From Cloeon dipterum (lineage: Eukaryota > Arthropoda > Insecta > Ephemeroptera > Baetidae), in assembly GCF_949628265.1 (NCBI RefSeq), contig NC_088787.1:1416501-1480500 (forward strand): a stretch of DNA of 64,000 nucleotides, in the 5' to 3' direction. Shown one piece after another: positions 44,345 through 55,212 of this stretch. Each line of letters starts with the position of its first letter. Positions within the stretch are counted from its first letter, which is position 1. Both the position numbers and the translations under genes were made by a program. Under the pieces are notes generated by a model. That model saw only the letters and a program-made list of their open reading frames with translations, was not told the DNA's origin and made no database searches.

Positions 44345-44456
44345 GTTCCGGGTGAGCTGCTTTTAAAGCTGTGTTAATTATTTTTACAGGCCACTCATCT
44401 CCCAGCAACTTGGTTAGCTGCAGTTTATTCGCCTCCGTTCTTACCCAGCGAGCAGG
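44345..44456 (+). promoter_or_regulatory. Y9 core promoter and noncoding exon 1
   Basis: AGTTCCGGGTGAGCTGCTTTTAAAGCTG, TTTTTACAGGCCACTCATC, and an exon ending CCAGCGAGCAG|GTTCGT (44456). Confidence 0.65.
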
Positions 44457-44641
44457 TTCGTATTTCTCGGAAGCAGTTTTTGCAACTTTAGGATTTAATT
44501 TTAATTCGTCATACTTAACGAATGGCTCAAATCGTCTATAAGATAATATTGTGTTTCTCATTGATTATTTTTTTATATAAATAATAGCGTTTCATCAAAT
44601 CCTTTCTTACTTTTTTTAGTACACACGGGAACGTTATTGTC

Positions 44642-46627
44642 ATGAATTCTTGCTTCTTTGTCACCTTTTTGCTCCGCCTTTCCCTGACCACCGCCGTTAA
44701 CTTCACTCAAGTCTTTGAGTGGAATGAATGGGCATACGAGTGGCCGTCCAAGGCTATCAAGACACAGGTCCAGCGAGAGGAATCTTTTAATCAAGAGCAT
44801 ATTCAACCTCGATACATGGCTGTGTTCGGAACAAGGATCTTCCTCAGCCTTGAGAAATTTGATGACATACCGGTGACTCTGGTGTCCTTGCGGACCAGCA
44901 GCGCGTCCTCTTCGTCCCCGAAGCTCACTCCATTTCCTTCGTGGGCCATGAATGTAAGCGGATAGTAAAATATATCATTCCAGTAAATGTGTCACTTTTT
45001 AGTCATTTTAAGTTGCTATACTGACACTGACGTCACCCCTCTGATGTCACAGCTCTCTCTGCTGCCAAAGCACGAGGCATGGCTGTGACGTCAGAGGGGC
45101 GACACTTGCGCAGTTGCGACCAAATGATTCATGCGTTGCGTGCGCCAAAGCAACATATGTTTTGTTTTGTGCACGTCAAAAAACGTATATTTTTCGACCG
45201 AGCAACCTATTTCCTATATTCAACCCTCATGAATCGATTGGGATGTAAACAACTGTTGGGTGTTTAAGAATTAATAAATGACCTTGAATATGAATCGTTC
45301 AAGGATTTAATTTTATTCTCTTTTAAAGAAATGGAAAGATTGCAACAAGATCCAGGCTGCAAAGGGGCTGGATGTCGATTCTGTTGGAAGGCTGTGGGTG
45401 CTCGACAACGGCAGCGACAGTTGCAGTTCAAAACTATGGACCATTGACTTGGCTAACAATGATCAAACCAAACTAATTATACAGTTCCCATTTCAAAAAT
45501 TGAAGCACGACTTGGTGCTTGATGAAACCCCAAACGGAACCTTTGCATACATCTCGCTCTGGGGTGAACAACACATTGTCGTGTTTAATTTGGAAAGAAA
45601 TCAGTCTTGGACGTTGGACACGCCAGGAATCAAGGTTTTTTCCATTGCCCTGTCTCCTATAAAGGACCAGGAACCGAGAAAGCTCTACCTTGGTAAATGG
45701 AACTCCAAAGAACTATATTCAATTCCCGTCGCCACACTCCGCAATCGAACTCGAACTGCAAACCCGAAACTAATTGGAAACTGGACTGCAATTAATTCAT
45801 ACAGAATGCTGATGGACAACCACGGGACCTTGTACGCCGCCTCTTTGAAGAATAATTGTATACTTTCATGGAACACTTCCCACCCATTTAAAGAGCAGCG
45901 TTTTCAAAAGGTATAGGTTTCAAAAACTAAATAAAAGTTTCTTTTTTTTTATTGGTCAACAATTTGAATTTTGGAGTTTTGTTTATTGTTTCATTTACTT
46001 AATTTTATCCTTAGGCATTTTCTAAAATAACAAAAGTTCACTACTCTTTTTAGGTTGGAAAACCAAATATTGTTTGGCCGTTTACTTTTGCCTTGGACTC
46101 GTCAGGTAACTTTTGGATGACTGCATTTAATTATAAAGGGGATAAGCCAAAGTGTAAACTACTAAGGGCTGTAGTCGGTACGAAGCCATACTACATCAAA
46201 GATTCTACTACGAAAGGTATAATTCTCCCAAAAAATTTAATGTTGGAAGTTCCTTTCAACCATGAAGATCTTTAAATAATATTGTTTCAATGTGGTTAAA
46301 TATTATTTTCCAGGTGTCTCCACTACACCAACCAACTGCACATCATGCATTAAAGGCGGCAATTTCCCAGGGAAAAGGCAAGCGGACGAGTCTACAAACT
46401 ATGCTTTGATCGGCTCGGTCGCCCTCTTCTTGGTCTTGAGCTGCATTATCAGCCTCTGGATCACCCTGAGGATTAGAAAAACGCGAAATTCCAACGAGAA
46501 GCGCAACGCAGGCGCCGAGGAAATGGAAATTCCCACTCTCCCGAGTCCCGTCTCACCGGAATTGGTGGACGAGGAAATAGAAAACGATTTATACGGCGTC
46601 GTCACGGCCCCGCCCCCTCGTTCATGA
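44642..46627 (+). CDS. Y9: yellow/MRJP-like type I transmembrane protein
   Basis: Exons 44642-44953, 45329-45910, 46054-46216 and 46314-46627 give about 456 residues. It has a signal peptide (MNSCFFVTFLLRLSLTTAVN), FEWNEWAYEWPSKAI and PRYMAVFGTRIFLS. The propeller has KDCNKIQAAKGLDVDSVGR, WVLDNGSDSC, LVLDETPNGTFAYISLWGEQ, SWTLDTPGIKVFSIALSP and RMLMDNHGTLYAAS. Exon 4 has WPFTFALDSSGNFWMTAFN and KPKCKLLRA. The propeller-exon acceptor is the weak-looking TTTTAAAG. The stalk has NCTSC. The transmembrane helix is IGSVALFLVLSCIISLWI. The class I tail is variant (SPELVDEEIENDLYGVV) and ends PPPRS. Intron 2 holds a hairpin with TGACGTCA arms. Confidence 0.85.
45028..45105. repeat. Inverted repeat with TGACGTCA arms in Y9 intron 2
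   Basis: Arms ACCCCTCTGATGTCACAGC and GCTGTGACGTCAGAGGGGC are inverse complements with one or two mismatches around a loop of about 28 bp. The sequence after it (CCCTCATGAATCGATTGGG near 45225) recalls the end of the foldback MITE at 57671. This may be a degraded MITE. Confidence 0.55.
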
Positions 46628-47084
46628 CTGTGAGAAACAACACATTTATTCAAACTTTCATTTAAACTCTGCGCTTTAGTGTTTGCGATGACCTTTATGT
46701 AAAAATAAACTTTTAAAAGTATTTGATCTCAGCTGTAATTCAATTTTAGATGTCCAACCAATGCACAAAATAAAAAATTTATAAAAAATGGTTATTTAAT
46801 ATTTCCATTGCTGTAAGCGTTGGGAAAGCGAGTGTATTATCGATGCACATAGTGATCTCTGCAGCTCCAGATGGCGTCAAAGCACGATTATTTGGCAATC
46901 TTGCTAGCTCAGGTCGTCGTTGTCTCTGGATTTATTCTGTGAGAGAGTCTTCAGCATAATGAACCAAGTCAAAAATATGCGTATGCAACCTGCGCAATAT
47001 AAAAGACACGCAAGTTGCATATATTCGTTTAACATTTCAAAGTCATTCAAACGGAACAATCCAAGCTCTTCGTGAAAATAATTT
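46628..47084. other. Spacer after Y9 with palindrome at 46983-47020
   Basis: AT-rich 3' flank. AAAATAAAC near 46705 may be the polyadenylation signal. ATGCAACCTGCGCAA...AGTTGCAT at 46983-47020 is the module palindrome. No gene. Confidence 0.5.
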
Positions 47085-47515
47085 CACCTGCCAACAAGAG
47101 GCAGCGTTGTCGTCGGCGTTGCCACAGCCTGGCTGTGTTAGTTCAAAAGCCGTCTGACAACAAGAGACACGGCGCTGGTGGCACTTGGCGTGACGTCAGT
47201 GAGGGCGGGGAGAAAATCTGCCAGAAGAACAAGCACGCGACTTTGAATGGCATACCGCTGGAGGGGGAACGAATGAAATAAGAGGCGGAGCTTGCAAGCC
47301 AAGAGAAGAGGAAGAATGGCTTTGTTGGTTCAGCAGTTGCCTCAGATGCGGCGCTGGTAACGCTTAGTGTGACGTCATCGACAGGCGACTTTGAATGGCA
47401 GAGCTACGTGAGTGGAGGGAAATAAAATTAAAATTAAACAAAAGCACAAAGTGGCGCTGAGGAAATAAAATAATGAGAGACGAGTGTTACAAAGCAGAAA
47501 TTCTGCCATATTTTG
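47085..47515 (+). repeat. CRE repeat, copy 12
   Basis: Starts CACCTGCCAACAAGAGGCAGCG, with TGACGTCA at about 47191 and 47371. The 3' part is shortened. It is the last copy in the array and opens the Y10 module. Confidence 0.8.
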
Positions 47516-48515
47516 GGTAACGTCCATCCAGCGGACTGCACCTGTTCTCTATGGCATTTTATTTAGAAGAAATCTATCTGCTGCTTGAGTTGTGGCTGAA
47601 ATTTTTCCCTTGTACGTGTGTCCGTGTGGTTAGACCGGCTACAACTATTATCAAACTCTGACGCAAACACGCATCCTGTTTGAAAACGCCACTGATGTGA
47701 GTCACGGTGGGGGAAAACAAAGAGAGCAGACACTTGAAATGAGTTTAAATTTATCCGATTTCGCAATGGTCATCCAAAAACTTGATTAATTCTCATATTT
47801 TGTTCAGCCAGCCAGTTGGATCACGTTTTAAAATCCATTCCCCGGAGATTCATTGCAACAGCAGCTATCTTTAATCTAATACTAACTTCCTGATGTGAGA
47901 GGTGCAAAAAGGCGGTTAATTAAAAGCGACTCGAAAAGCTCAACGTGCCGGTTTCCACGTTTTTCCAACGGCGTTTCAATAAAAGTCATTTGTGCGGCGT
48001 GTTTTGCCTAAGAAAAAGCTCTCCTACGGCCGTTTCAGGGTGCTTCAGGCTTACGGGAAAACCTGAGAAGGAGTAAATAATAATCCAAGAAAACGATTTT
48101 GATCTTAGAAGCTTTTGATTTCTGGTGAAAGTCTTTCCTGGTTTGAAGTTGCGACCAAGGTTGAGGCCTGTTTTTGTCGCATGTTATGCGGTTGGGCCGG
48201 CTTCTGTTTTAGAAAATTTTAATCGACCTCTGACGCAAAACACATGTGCATACATCCTGTTTTTAAAAATAACACACTAAACTCAAAAACTGGTAACTTG
48301 CTTCAGCGTAATTTTATATTAGTAAGTGTTGTTTTCTGAAAATACAATAAATGGATTGCAAGTACACTTTCAAAATTTTAAAATGCCAATATTTTTAGAT
48401 TTACAATTTCTTGTTCTCCGTTTTCCTTGATTGGTGCGCAGTAGCTTATTTCCGACTGCTTTTTTGCTTATCGCCATCTGCGTAGTGCTTTTATAAAATT
48501 TAATTAGGCTAAGTG
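47516..48515 (+). other. Module upstream blocks of Y10
   Basis: Blocks near 47595-47690 and 48130-48270, then TTATCGCCATCTGCGTAGTGC near 48470. No gene. Confidence 0.5.
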
Positions 48516-48518
48516 AAA

Positions 48519-48612
48519 AAGTTCCGGGTTGGCCGCTATTAAAGGCGAGCTCGTTGCTTGTAAAAGCCACGCACAACTCTCTGGTTCGCCTCCGTTTTCA
48601 CTCAGCAAGCAG
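48519..48612 (+). promoter_or_regulatory. Y10 core promoter and noncoding exon 1
   Basis: AAGTTCCGGGTTGGCCGCTATTAAAGGCGAGCTCG, TTGTAAAAGCCACGCAC, and an exon ending CAGCAAGCAG|GTCTGT (48612). Confidence 0.65.
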
Positions 48613-48808
48613 GTCTGTATTTCTTGGAAGAATTTTTTTTCAACTTTTGAAGATTTAAAATACGTCTTTATTTTAACAAATGGCTAAACTCGTTTAGGGT
48701 GAAGCTTTATTTCTCTGAATTGTGATTTTTTATCTGTTACTTCCACAGCTTTCTTTCAAATAAAAGCATTTTAATCAAACTTTCTTTCAGGTGGGAAACG
48801 TTCGAGCC

Positions 48809-50619
48809 ATGAATCTTTTCTTCATTGCCATCGTTCTTCTCCGCCTTTCCTTTGCCATCGGCGCCAACTTCACTCAAGTCTTCCAGTGGAATGAATTTGA
48901 CTACGAGTGGCCATCTGAGGCGAAAAAATCACAGGCGTTGAGAGCTGGAACTTTCAATCCAGCGTATATCGAACCTCGTTACATGGCAGTGTACGGAACA
49001 AGAATTTTCCTTAGCATAGGAAAACACGATAAGGATCTTCCGGTTAGCCTGGTGTCTTTGCCGACGATGAGCATCGCGTCCTCGGCGTCCCCGCAGCTCA
49101 CTCCAGTCCCTTCGTGGGACGCGCATGTAAGTGTAAAGAAATGAGTAACAATCAGCACTCATTGTCAGCGAATAAAGCCAATTTTTGGTTAGATATTTAC
49201 TGCGTTTAGTTATGAATAAACGGAAAATTAATTAATTTAAAAAAATTATTATTGTAGTTTTTAAAAAGTTTAATGCTTTAATTGAAATTTCGATGAAGAT
49301 TTTTTGTCCAAAAACAAAAAAATTTTTTTTTTTCAGGGAAAGGGAGACTGCAACAAAATTGAAAAGGCAAAAGGATTGCAAGTCGATTCCGTTGGAAGGC
49401 TGTGGGTGCTGGACAGCGGTAGCTCCGAATGCAAAGCCAAAATATGGATCATTGATTTGATCAACAACGATCAAACCAAACTTATTCACCGGTTTTCATT
49501 TAACGGCTGGATGCACGACTTGACCATCGACGAAACGCCCAACGGAACCTTGGCCTACATCTCGCGGTGGGGTGAACAACACATTGTCGTGTTTAGCTTG
49601 GAAAAAAATCAGTCTTGGACAGTGTACACGCCAGGAATCGCAGTTTTGTCCATCGCCCTGTCTCCTAAGGTAGAACCGAGAGAGCTCTACCTTGGCAAAT
49701 ACAACTCCAATGAACTGTATTCAATATCCGTTGCCACTCTCCGCAACGGAACTCGAACAGTAAATCCGAAACTAATCGGAAAATGGACTGCACTTAGTTC
49801 ATATAGAATGCTGATGGACAACCGCGGGATCATGTATGCCGCCTTTAGTTGGAATAACTACATATCATCGTTTAACACTTCCCAGACATTATCTACGGAG
49901 CAGCGTTTTTATGAGGTAGGAAACCAATTTAAAAACCAAAAAAATTCTGATTTTATAAGAGATTGATTGTTATTATTGGTAAACTTTTAACTATTATAAA
50001 TTGTACAGTTTCAACTCTTCAATTTTATCCTGTGAACTTAACTAAATTGACAAAAGTCCCTTAAACATACTTTTTAGGTTGGAGAGCTGGATACTAGATG
50101 GCCGTTTACTTTTGCTTTGGACACGTCGGGAAACTTTTGGATAACTGTATTTAATGATAAAAGGAACAAGCTAAAGTGCAGGCTCTTAAGGGCTGCAGTC
50201 GGTGCGAAGCCATACATCAGTGATTCTCCGACAGCAGGTAATTTTCTCTGAAATAATTACTTTTTCCGGAAGTTATTTTAATATTAATTTCTATAGAAGT
50301 CACCAATTTTCCTTCCACCACTGTTACAACCAAATACACAAGTATTAATAGCGGAAAAATGGAAACAGAACAGTCAACAAACTCTGCTTTGATAATCGGC
50401 TCGCTCGCCTTCTTCCTGGTCTTGAGCTGCATTATCAGCCTGTGGCTCACCCTGAGGATGAGAAAATTGCAAAATTCCAACGAGCAGCGCAACGCAGGTG
50501 CCGAGGAAATGGAAATGTCCACTCTCCCGAATCCCGTCTCACCGGAAATTGTGCACGAGGAAATCGAAAATGATTTATACGGCGTCGTCACGGCCCCGCC
50601 CCCTCGACCAAGGTTCTGA
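48809..50619 (+). CDS. Y10: yellow/MRJP-like type I transmembrane protein
   Basis: Exons 48809-49126, 49337-49915, 50078-50237 and 50297-50619; phases agree, about 459 residues. The ATG at 48809 is 18 nt inside the exon, as in the paralogues. It has a signal peptide (MNLFFIAIVLLRLSFAIGAN), QWNEFDYEWPSEAKKSQ and PRYMAVYGTRIFLS. The propeller has GDCNKIEKAKGLQVDSVGR, WVLDSGSSEC, LTIDETPNGTLAYISRWGEQ and RMLMDNRGIMYAAF. Exon 4 has WPFTFALDTSGNFWIT and KLKCRLLRA. The stalk is Thr-rich and lacks the Cys pair seen in other copies. The transmembrane helix is IIGSLAFFLVLSCIISLWL. The class I tail ends VHEEIENDLYGVV, PPPRPR. It is the last member of the tandem array proper. Confidence 0.85.
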
Positions 50620-51049
50620 GAAATACACCTGATATATTTCATATAGTACATCACAAATTCTATGGTTTTGTGATGACCTAATTGCGAAAATTTAGTCAAT
50701 TTATGTCTATCAAATGTAGCCGCTGCTTGATTTTTGTTCATTTTAATTATTCTGTTCTATTTGCGTGAAGAAAAATAAATATACTATAACAATTCACCCT
50801 TAAATTGTCAGTTTCGTGTTTTAATTTAATTTTTTATGCTCCAAATAATATACCATATTTAAAAAAATAATTGGTTAAAGCGTCTTAAGTTAATTCCATT
50901 GGGCAGGGAGGTGGAACAGCGAGTAAAATCGATGCAGAAAGTCCCAGATTACAGTTTTGAGAGGCTGATCATGCAGCACGTGTTGGCGTCAAAGCATGAA
51001 ATTGACAATATAAATAAATCAATAAATATAATGGAGTTAGCCTGTAAGA
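50620..51049. other. Spacer after Y10
   Basis: AT-rich; AAAAATAAATA near 50770 may be the polyadenylation site. No CRE repeat follows, which marks the end of the modular array. CTGTAAGA at 51042-51049 is the left target duplication of the next element. Confidence 0.5.
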
Positions 51050-51844
51050 TAGAGCGTATTCAAGAAAGGTTTTTCTGTTCCTGTCCTGACCTGTTCCGGG
51101 AAAAAAATTTCCTGTCCTGTCCTGTTCCTGTTCAAAAATTGGATTTCCGGTCCTGTCCTGTTCCTGTTTTTTCCTGTTTTTATTTTCTCAAATTTAATTC
51201 CAATTTACAAAATGGTCTTCTAATTCTTCCATATTAATATGTATACCTGTTTTTTGTTTGCTTTTAATTATTTGAAACTTACATTTGACAGATTTTCTAA
51301 GTGTTTAAATTTTGATCGAGTATATAATTTCTAATTCATCTAATTCCCCTTTATGAACAAAACGGAAAAAATAATATGCACCCCGCACAGAATTTAGTAT
51401 CCAACAAAAATTATCACAAAAAGTGCTTAAAATGAAAAAGAATTGCAGAAAACCCCTAAAAAATTTTATTTTTGATACAGTTGATAGTTTCCCTAAAACG
51501 CTTGTTTTTCAAACACCGCTGACTGTAATTAAAGAGTTGTGCATTTTAATTAAAGCTTTAGAGCAAAATTGTAAACGTCGTGGATAATTTTTAGGTTTTT
51601 TTGGAAAAATATTTATAGTTACATGAAAGAAAGTAAACATTGTAAGGCAGTATCAAAATGAAAAGTAATGCTGTCTGTAAATGAGGTATATTTGATTTAA
51701 AATAGACCAAGAATGGAATTGTTTTGAAACAAAATTCTTGTCTTGTCCTGTTCCTGAAAAATATTTTCCTGTCCTGCCGGAATTCCAGGAAAAAGCAGGA
51801 ATTCTTGTTTCCTGTTTCAATTTCCTGTCTTGGAATACGCTCTA
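51050..51844 (+). mobile_element. hAT-type MITE, full-length copy B
   Basis: A 795-bp element with ends TAGAGCGTATTCAAGA and TCTTGGAATACGCTCTA and a perfect 8-bp duplication CTGTAAGA (51042-51049 and 51845-51852). It is almost identical to the copy at 25016-25818, which suggests recent movement. Confidence 0.87.
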
Positions 51845-51892
51845 CTGTAAGATGGCCGTCGGCGAAATGAAGGAACTCAAAGAGCACATGTT

Positions 51893-51929
51893 TGCAACCT
51901 GCACAGAAACAAAGTCACGCCGGTTGCAT
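51893..51929. repeat. 3'-flank palindrome, displaced from Y10 by the MITE
   Basis: TGCAACCTGCACAG...CCGGTTGCA. The hAT insertion separated it from Y10; removing the element restores the usual module layout. Confidence 0.55.
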
Positions 51930-51989
51930 AATTCATCTAACACTTTTCAAACGAAACAGTCCTAGCTCTTCATTCAAATATTTTCCGCT

Positions 51990-52222
51990 GCGTGTATGTG
52001 AGAAGTGCGCATGCGTCGTGACAAAGAATTCATTCGTACAGGCGGTCTCGTCTGCAAGTGCCCAAACCAGCTCTGACGCATGCGCACTTCTCGCATTCAT
52101 ATTGTTTTGGCGGGAAAAAAGTTCACGCGTCACACTGCACTTTTTGGCCGGAAAAAACATTCCCTTTACCTAATTTGACCCTCAGGAATCGATTGGTGGG
52201 CTCAGAAACGTCATCAAAGACG
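51990..52222 (+). mobile_element. Foldback MITE 2, partial copy
   Basis: Right-hand part of the element also found at 57671-58058: GAGAAGTGCGCATGCG, ACGCATGCGCACTTCTCGC, TTTTGGCGGGAAAAAAG, GGAATCGATTGGTGGGCTCA and CAAAGACGGTCT. The outer left arm is absent. Confidence 0.7.
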
Positions 52223-52412
52223 GTCTGGATCTGGAAAGGCATTTTAGAAATCATATATTATGAATTTTTGAAATTCCATGTTTATAGAGAGCAATACAAA
52301 ATTTCAACTGAAAATTCTAATTATTACAAAGGTTCTGGGAAAAGTTTTGAAATAAGATCAAAACTATACTACTGAATGTATAATTTTATTTGATTAAGGG
52401 TTGAACTATAAA

Positions 52413-54642
52413 CTACACCCGATTTCTGGCATTGATTGCGCGAATAAAGTGGACGATGGTGTTATCTCCGATCCACTCCTCAAATTTTTCTCCGATTCCA
52501 ATTAAATCTTCTTCGTCCTTAGAGTAAAATTCAAATTCTTCTCCGAAATATTCAAAGGAGAGCCAGAATTTGAAAGAAATTAAAGGTGGCACAGAAACGG
52601 CTGCAACTGCAACAAAGTCCCTCAGAGCACGCAGCTTATCGAAGAAGATTTTAACGTCATCGTAGACGATGAACATGAAATGCAAATCAAGACTGGTTAG
52701 GTTGCACAAAATCTTCCTTTCGGCGACCAACGCCGTAAGCATCCGAAGGTCATCAACGCCAAGCTCGCTCTCGTAATCTTCGAGGGAAAGTTCCTGCAGA
52801 TTTGGCGCCGCCAGGAGGTTCTTGAAATGCAGTTTGTGGTCCGTATCGTGTCTGTACCAACAGAGATTTTTCATTTTGTGATATTGGGCAGCCAGTTAAA
52901 TCCTCGAATTACTCAAATATCTCCCCAAAGAAATGCTATAACAATGCTGGTGTTAATTTTAAAATCGAAAATTAAAGAGCAGAATTAAAACAGATAAAAC
53001 AATTTTGATTTCGTTAATCAATCATATTTAAAACTATTTTTATATTAAATTATGTGGAAAACGTATAAACAAATTCCCTGATTAAACCAGCGAGCAATGT
53101 GTTGTGAAATCTTACCCCATTCTCAAGTAAAGTTCTCGCAAGTGCTCGAAAAATCCAACGGGCTCCTCGTCCGAATTGTGCAATTCGCGCATCTCCAGCT
53201 TCTGCAGCTTCGGGCAAGTTTCGATGATCTTTTTCAGTGAGAAGTGGATGGACTCGGAACACTCGGATGACTCGATTATCAGCGTGTGAAGGTTGGCTCC
53301 ATAAGCTTCTAAAAATGCGTTGAGGGGAGGATTGACGACCGGCTGAATATTCAGCGCCAGACTCTCGATGCGAGTGAATCTCAGAATCGAGTCGCGCGTG
53401 CCTTCTGGTTTAACCTCGGAACAATCTGTCTGCAACGTGACGGTTGATTTGCTTAAACTGTCGTGTTAAATAATCGATTAAATCCTTACGTTTAAATGGG
53501 TCACGTTGGGAAATGCTGCTGGCAGGTCAATTGTTGTTGGAGCTGAATGCAAATGACGCAGTGCAGACGTCTCTACTGGAATCACCATTTCTTTGAGACC
53601 ATGAAATAGTGCAGTATCAGCGAATTCAGGGACGACTTCTAAGTTTGGTAAGTGTCGGAAGCACAGTTTCAACAACTTCTCCCCAAATGAGAAAGGTGAG
53701 GCCACGAACACGAACACTTTCAAGCGAGAAAAGCTCATTTTGAAGGCTTCAACGTCTTCTTCTTCTTCATTTTCGTTGAAGTGAAGTAGGACTACTTTCA
53801 AATATTCCAATTTTGTTAGAGATCTGCACAGAATTTTAACGCATTTGTAGTCGACACATGATATTTGAAGAATCTTAATATTTTCCATTCTCGACAAAAA
53901 TTCTATGGCATTCTCCTGATGTGTGGCAATTTCGGTATGAATAGAATCATTAATAAAATCCAAGTGCTCTAAACCAGTAGCTTTGGCCGAAATTGTCTCC
54001 AGAACCTGCTAACAAAAATTAAATGAACCTGGGAATTAGGCCTGCGCAGAAGGTTTTGATTTGCATCACGCATGCGCAGTGATGCGTTTCAGCTTCCCTG
54101 TGAGATAAAGAAGCGATCTGAATGTACTGCGCATGCTCAAGATGCACACAAGTTTACTGCGCAGCTTAAGAAACAACTATAAAAAGTTAATTTACCTTGG
54201 TTGTGTTTTGGACGAGATTGTCCTCAGAGCAGAAAGAGATGAATCCTTTCAAATCCACTTTTTTAGTCGTAGGGCTTATCAAAAGAGAGTAGGCTTTAAT
54301 CATTCTCTCAATCTTTTCTTGCTCCTCGTCGAGATCATCTTTGCCCCTCCTTTTCTCTAGCCGACGCAGCACCAAGTCACGGAGCCCGATTGCTAGAAAT
54401 AATTCTTTGCCAGTTATTTTCAGTTCAAATTACAAGCCAACTTATGGCAACACAGCAATAAATTTAAATTTATTTAAATATTGGAACTTACACATGTTTT
54501 CTAGAGTCAACTCTCCTTCAATGTAGTCACCGATGTTTTCCGCGACAAACTGCGTCACAATCTCTTTCAAGCGCTTCACCTTGGTCCTCCTCCTCAAGAT
54601 TTCAACAAGCGAGTTCAGCACTTTCACTTGCAACGAATCCAT
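52413..54642 (-). CDS. Leucine-rich-repeat protein, five exons
   Basis: Minus-strand exons 54642-54492, 54392-54196, 54005-53490, 53429-53116 and 52851-52413. All splice phases agree, giving about 538 residues. The first roughly 115 residues are helical and charged (MDSLQVKVLNSLVEILRRRT start). The rest is a series of irregular leucine-rich repeats: LEHLDFIN, IKILQISCVD, LTKLEYLKVVLLHF, LPNLEVVPEF, IESLALNIQ, LHTLIIES, LQKLEMRELH, LRELYLRM, LQELSLEDY, LTSLDLHFMF. It has no signal peptide and no transmembrane helix, so it is probably intracellular. The layout recalls F-box/LRR substrate receptors, but I see no convincing F-box. The function is unknown. It is unrelated to the flanking yellow-like genes. 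A 123-bp repeat lies in its second intron. Confidence 0.75.
54042..54164. repeat. 123-bp CTGCGCAG-bounded repeat, copy 1
   Basis: Begins and ends with the self-complementary octamer CTGCGCAG and contains ACGCATGCGCAG and ACTGCGCATGCTCAAGA. A second copy of the same length is at 59410-59532. It is probably a small MITE and lies in intron 2 of the LRR gene. Confidence 0.7.
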
Positions 54643-55212
54643 AATTCTCTAAAATACTACACTTGAAAAATCTTACTAACACATCTTTTATAGCAAAATC
54701 TAACAAATTTATCAAAACTCATATCAATTTGGACAATACATTAACGTAAAATTATCGTATTCGATTTACCCTAATCTCTGCGGGTGGCCTTAAAATACTT
54801 TTGAGTGGCAGCGACCGAAAATAACATTAAAATATGCTTTTGTGCGGCGCGGGGAGTGCTTTTTGTCGGCCTTTTGTTGCTTTGGGTCGGTGCATTTTTG
54901 TATGCATTTAAGTCAGAAATTTTTTATTAAATGAATGTGTTACTGCTCAGAAAAAAATTGAATAAACTGGCCAGCACTAAACATTTTTCAAATAATCTAT
55001 AAAAATATTTAATCACCAGCAGATAATGAACTACCTAGAGTCTAAAGTGGCATTATTTTGATTAAAAACAAATTTAATTGATTATTTATTACAGTTTCCT
55101 ATCTAAAAATGACTAACATATGATTTTGACCGTCGCTGGCAGTTTTATAAAAATTTTAAGCTGTTTTTCTACTGTTAAAAGCTAAGGAAAATAGCCCTAC
55201 CGTCTTACGAGA
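54643..55212. other. Intergenic, upstream of the LRR gene
   Basis: AT-rich apart from GTGCGGCGCGGGGAGTGC near 54843. It should contain the minus-strand promoter of the LRR gene; I cannot point to a specific element. Confidence 0.4.

Noticed and set aside
1..47515. CRISPR array or other prokaryotic repeat system
   Set aside because: The repeats are about 500 bp, kilobases apart and imperfect, and the genes have introns. This is animal DNA.
1..47515. CRE repeat as a tRNA-derived SINE
   Set aside because: I found no convincing A-box/B-box pair or poly-A/simple-repeat 3' end, and the copies share orientation and module position. Left as a repeat of unknown class.
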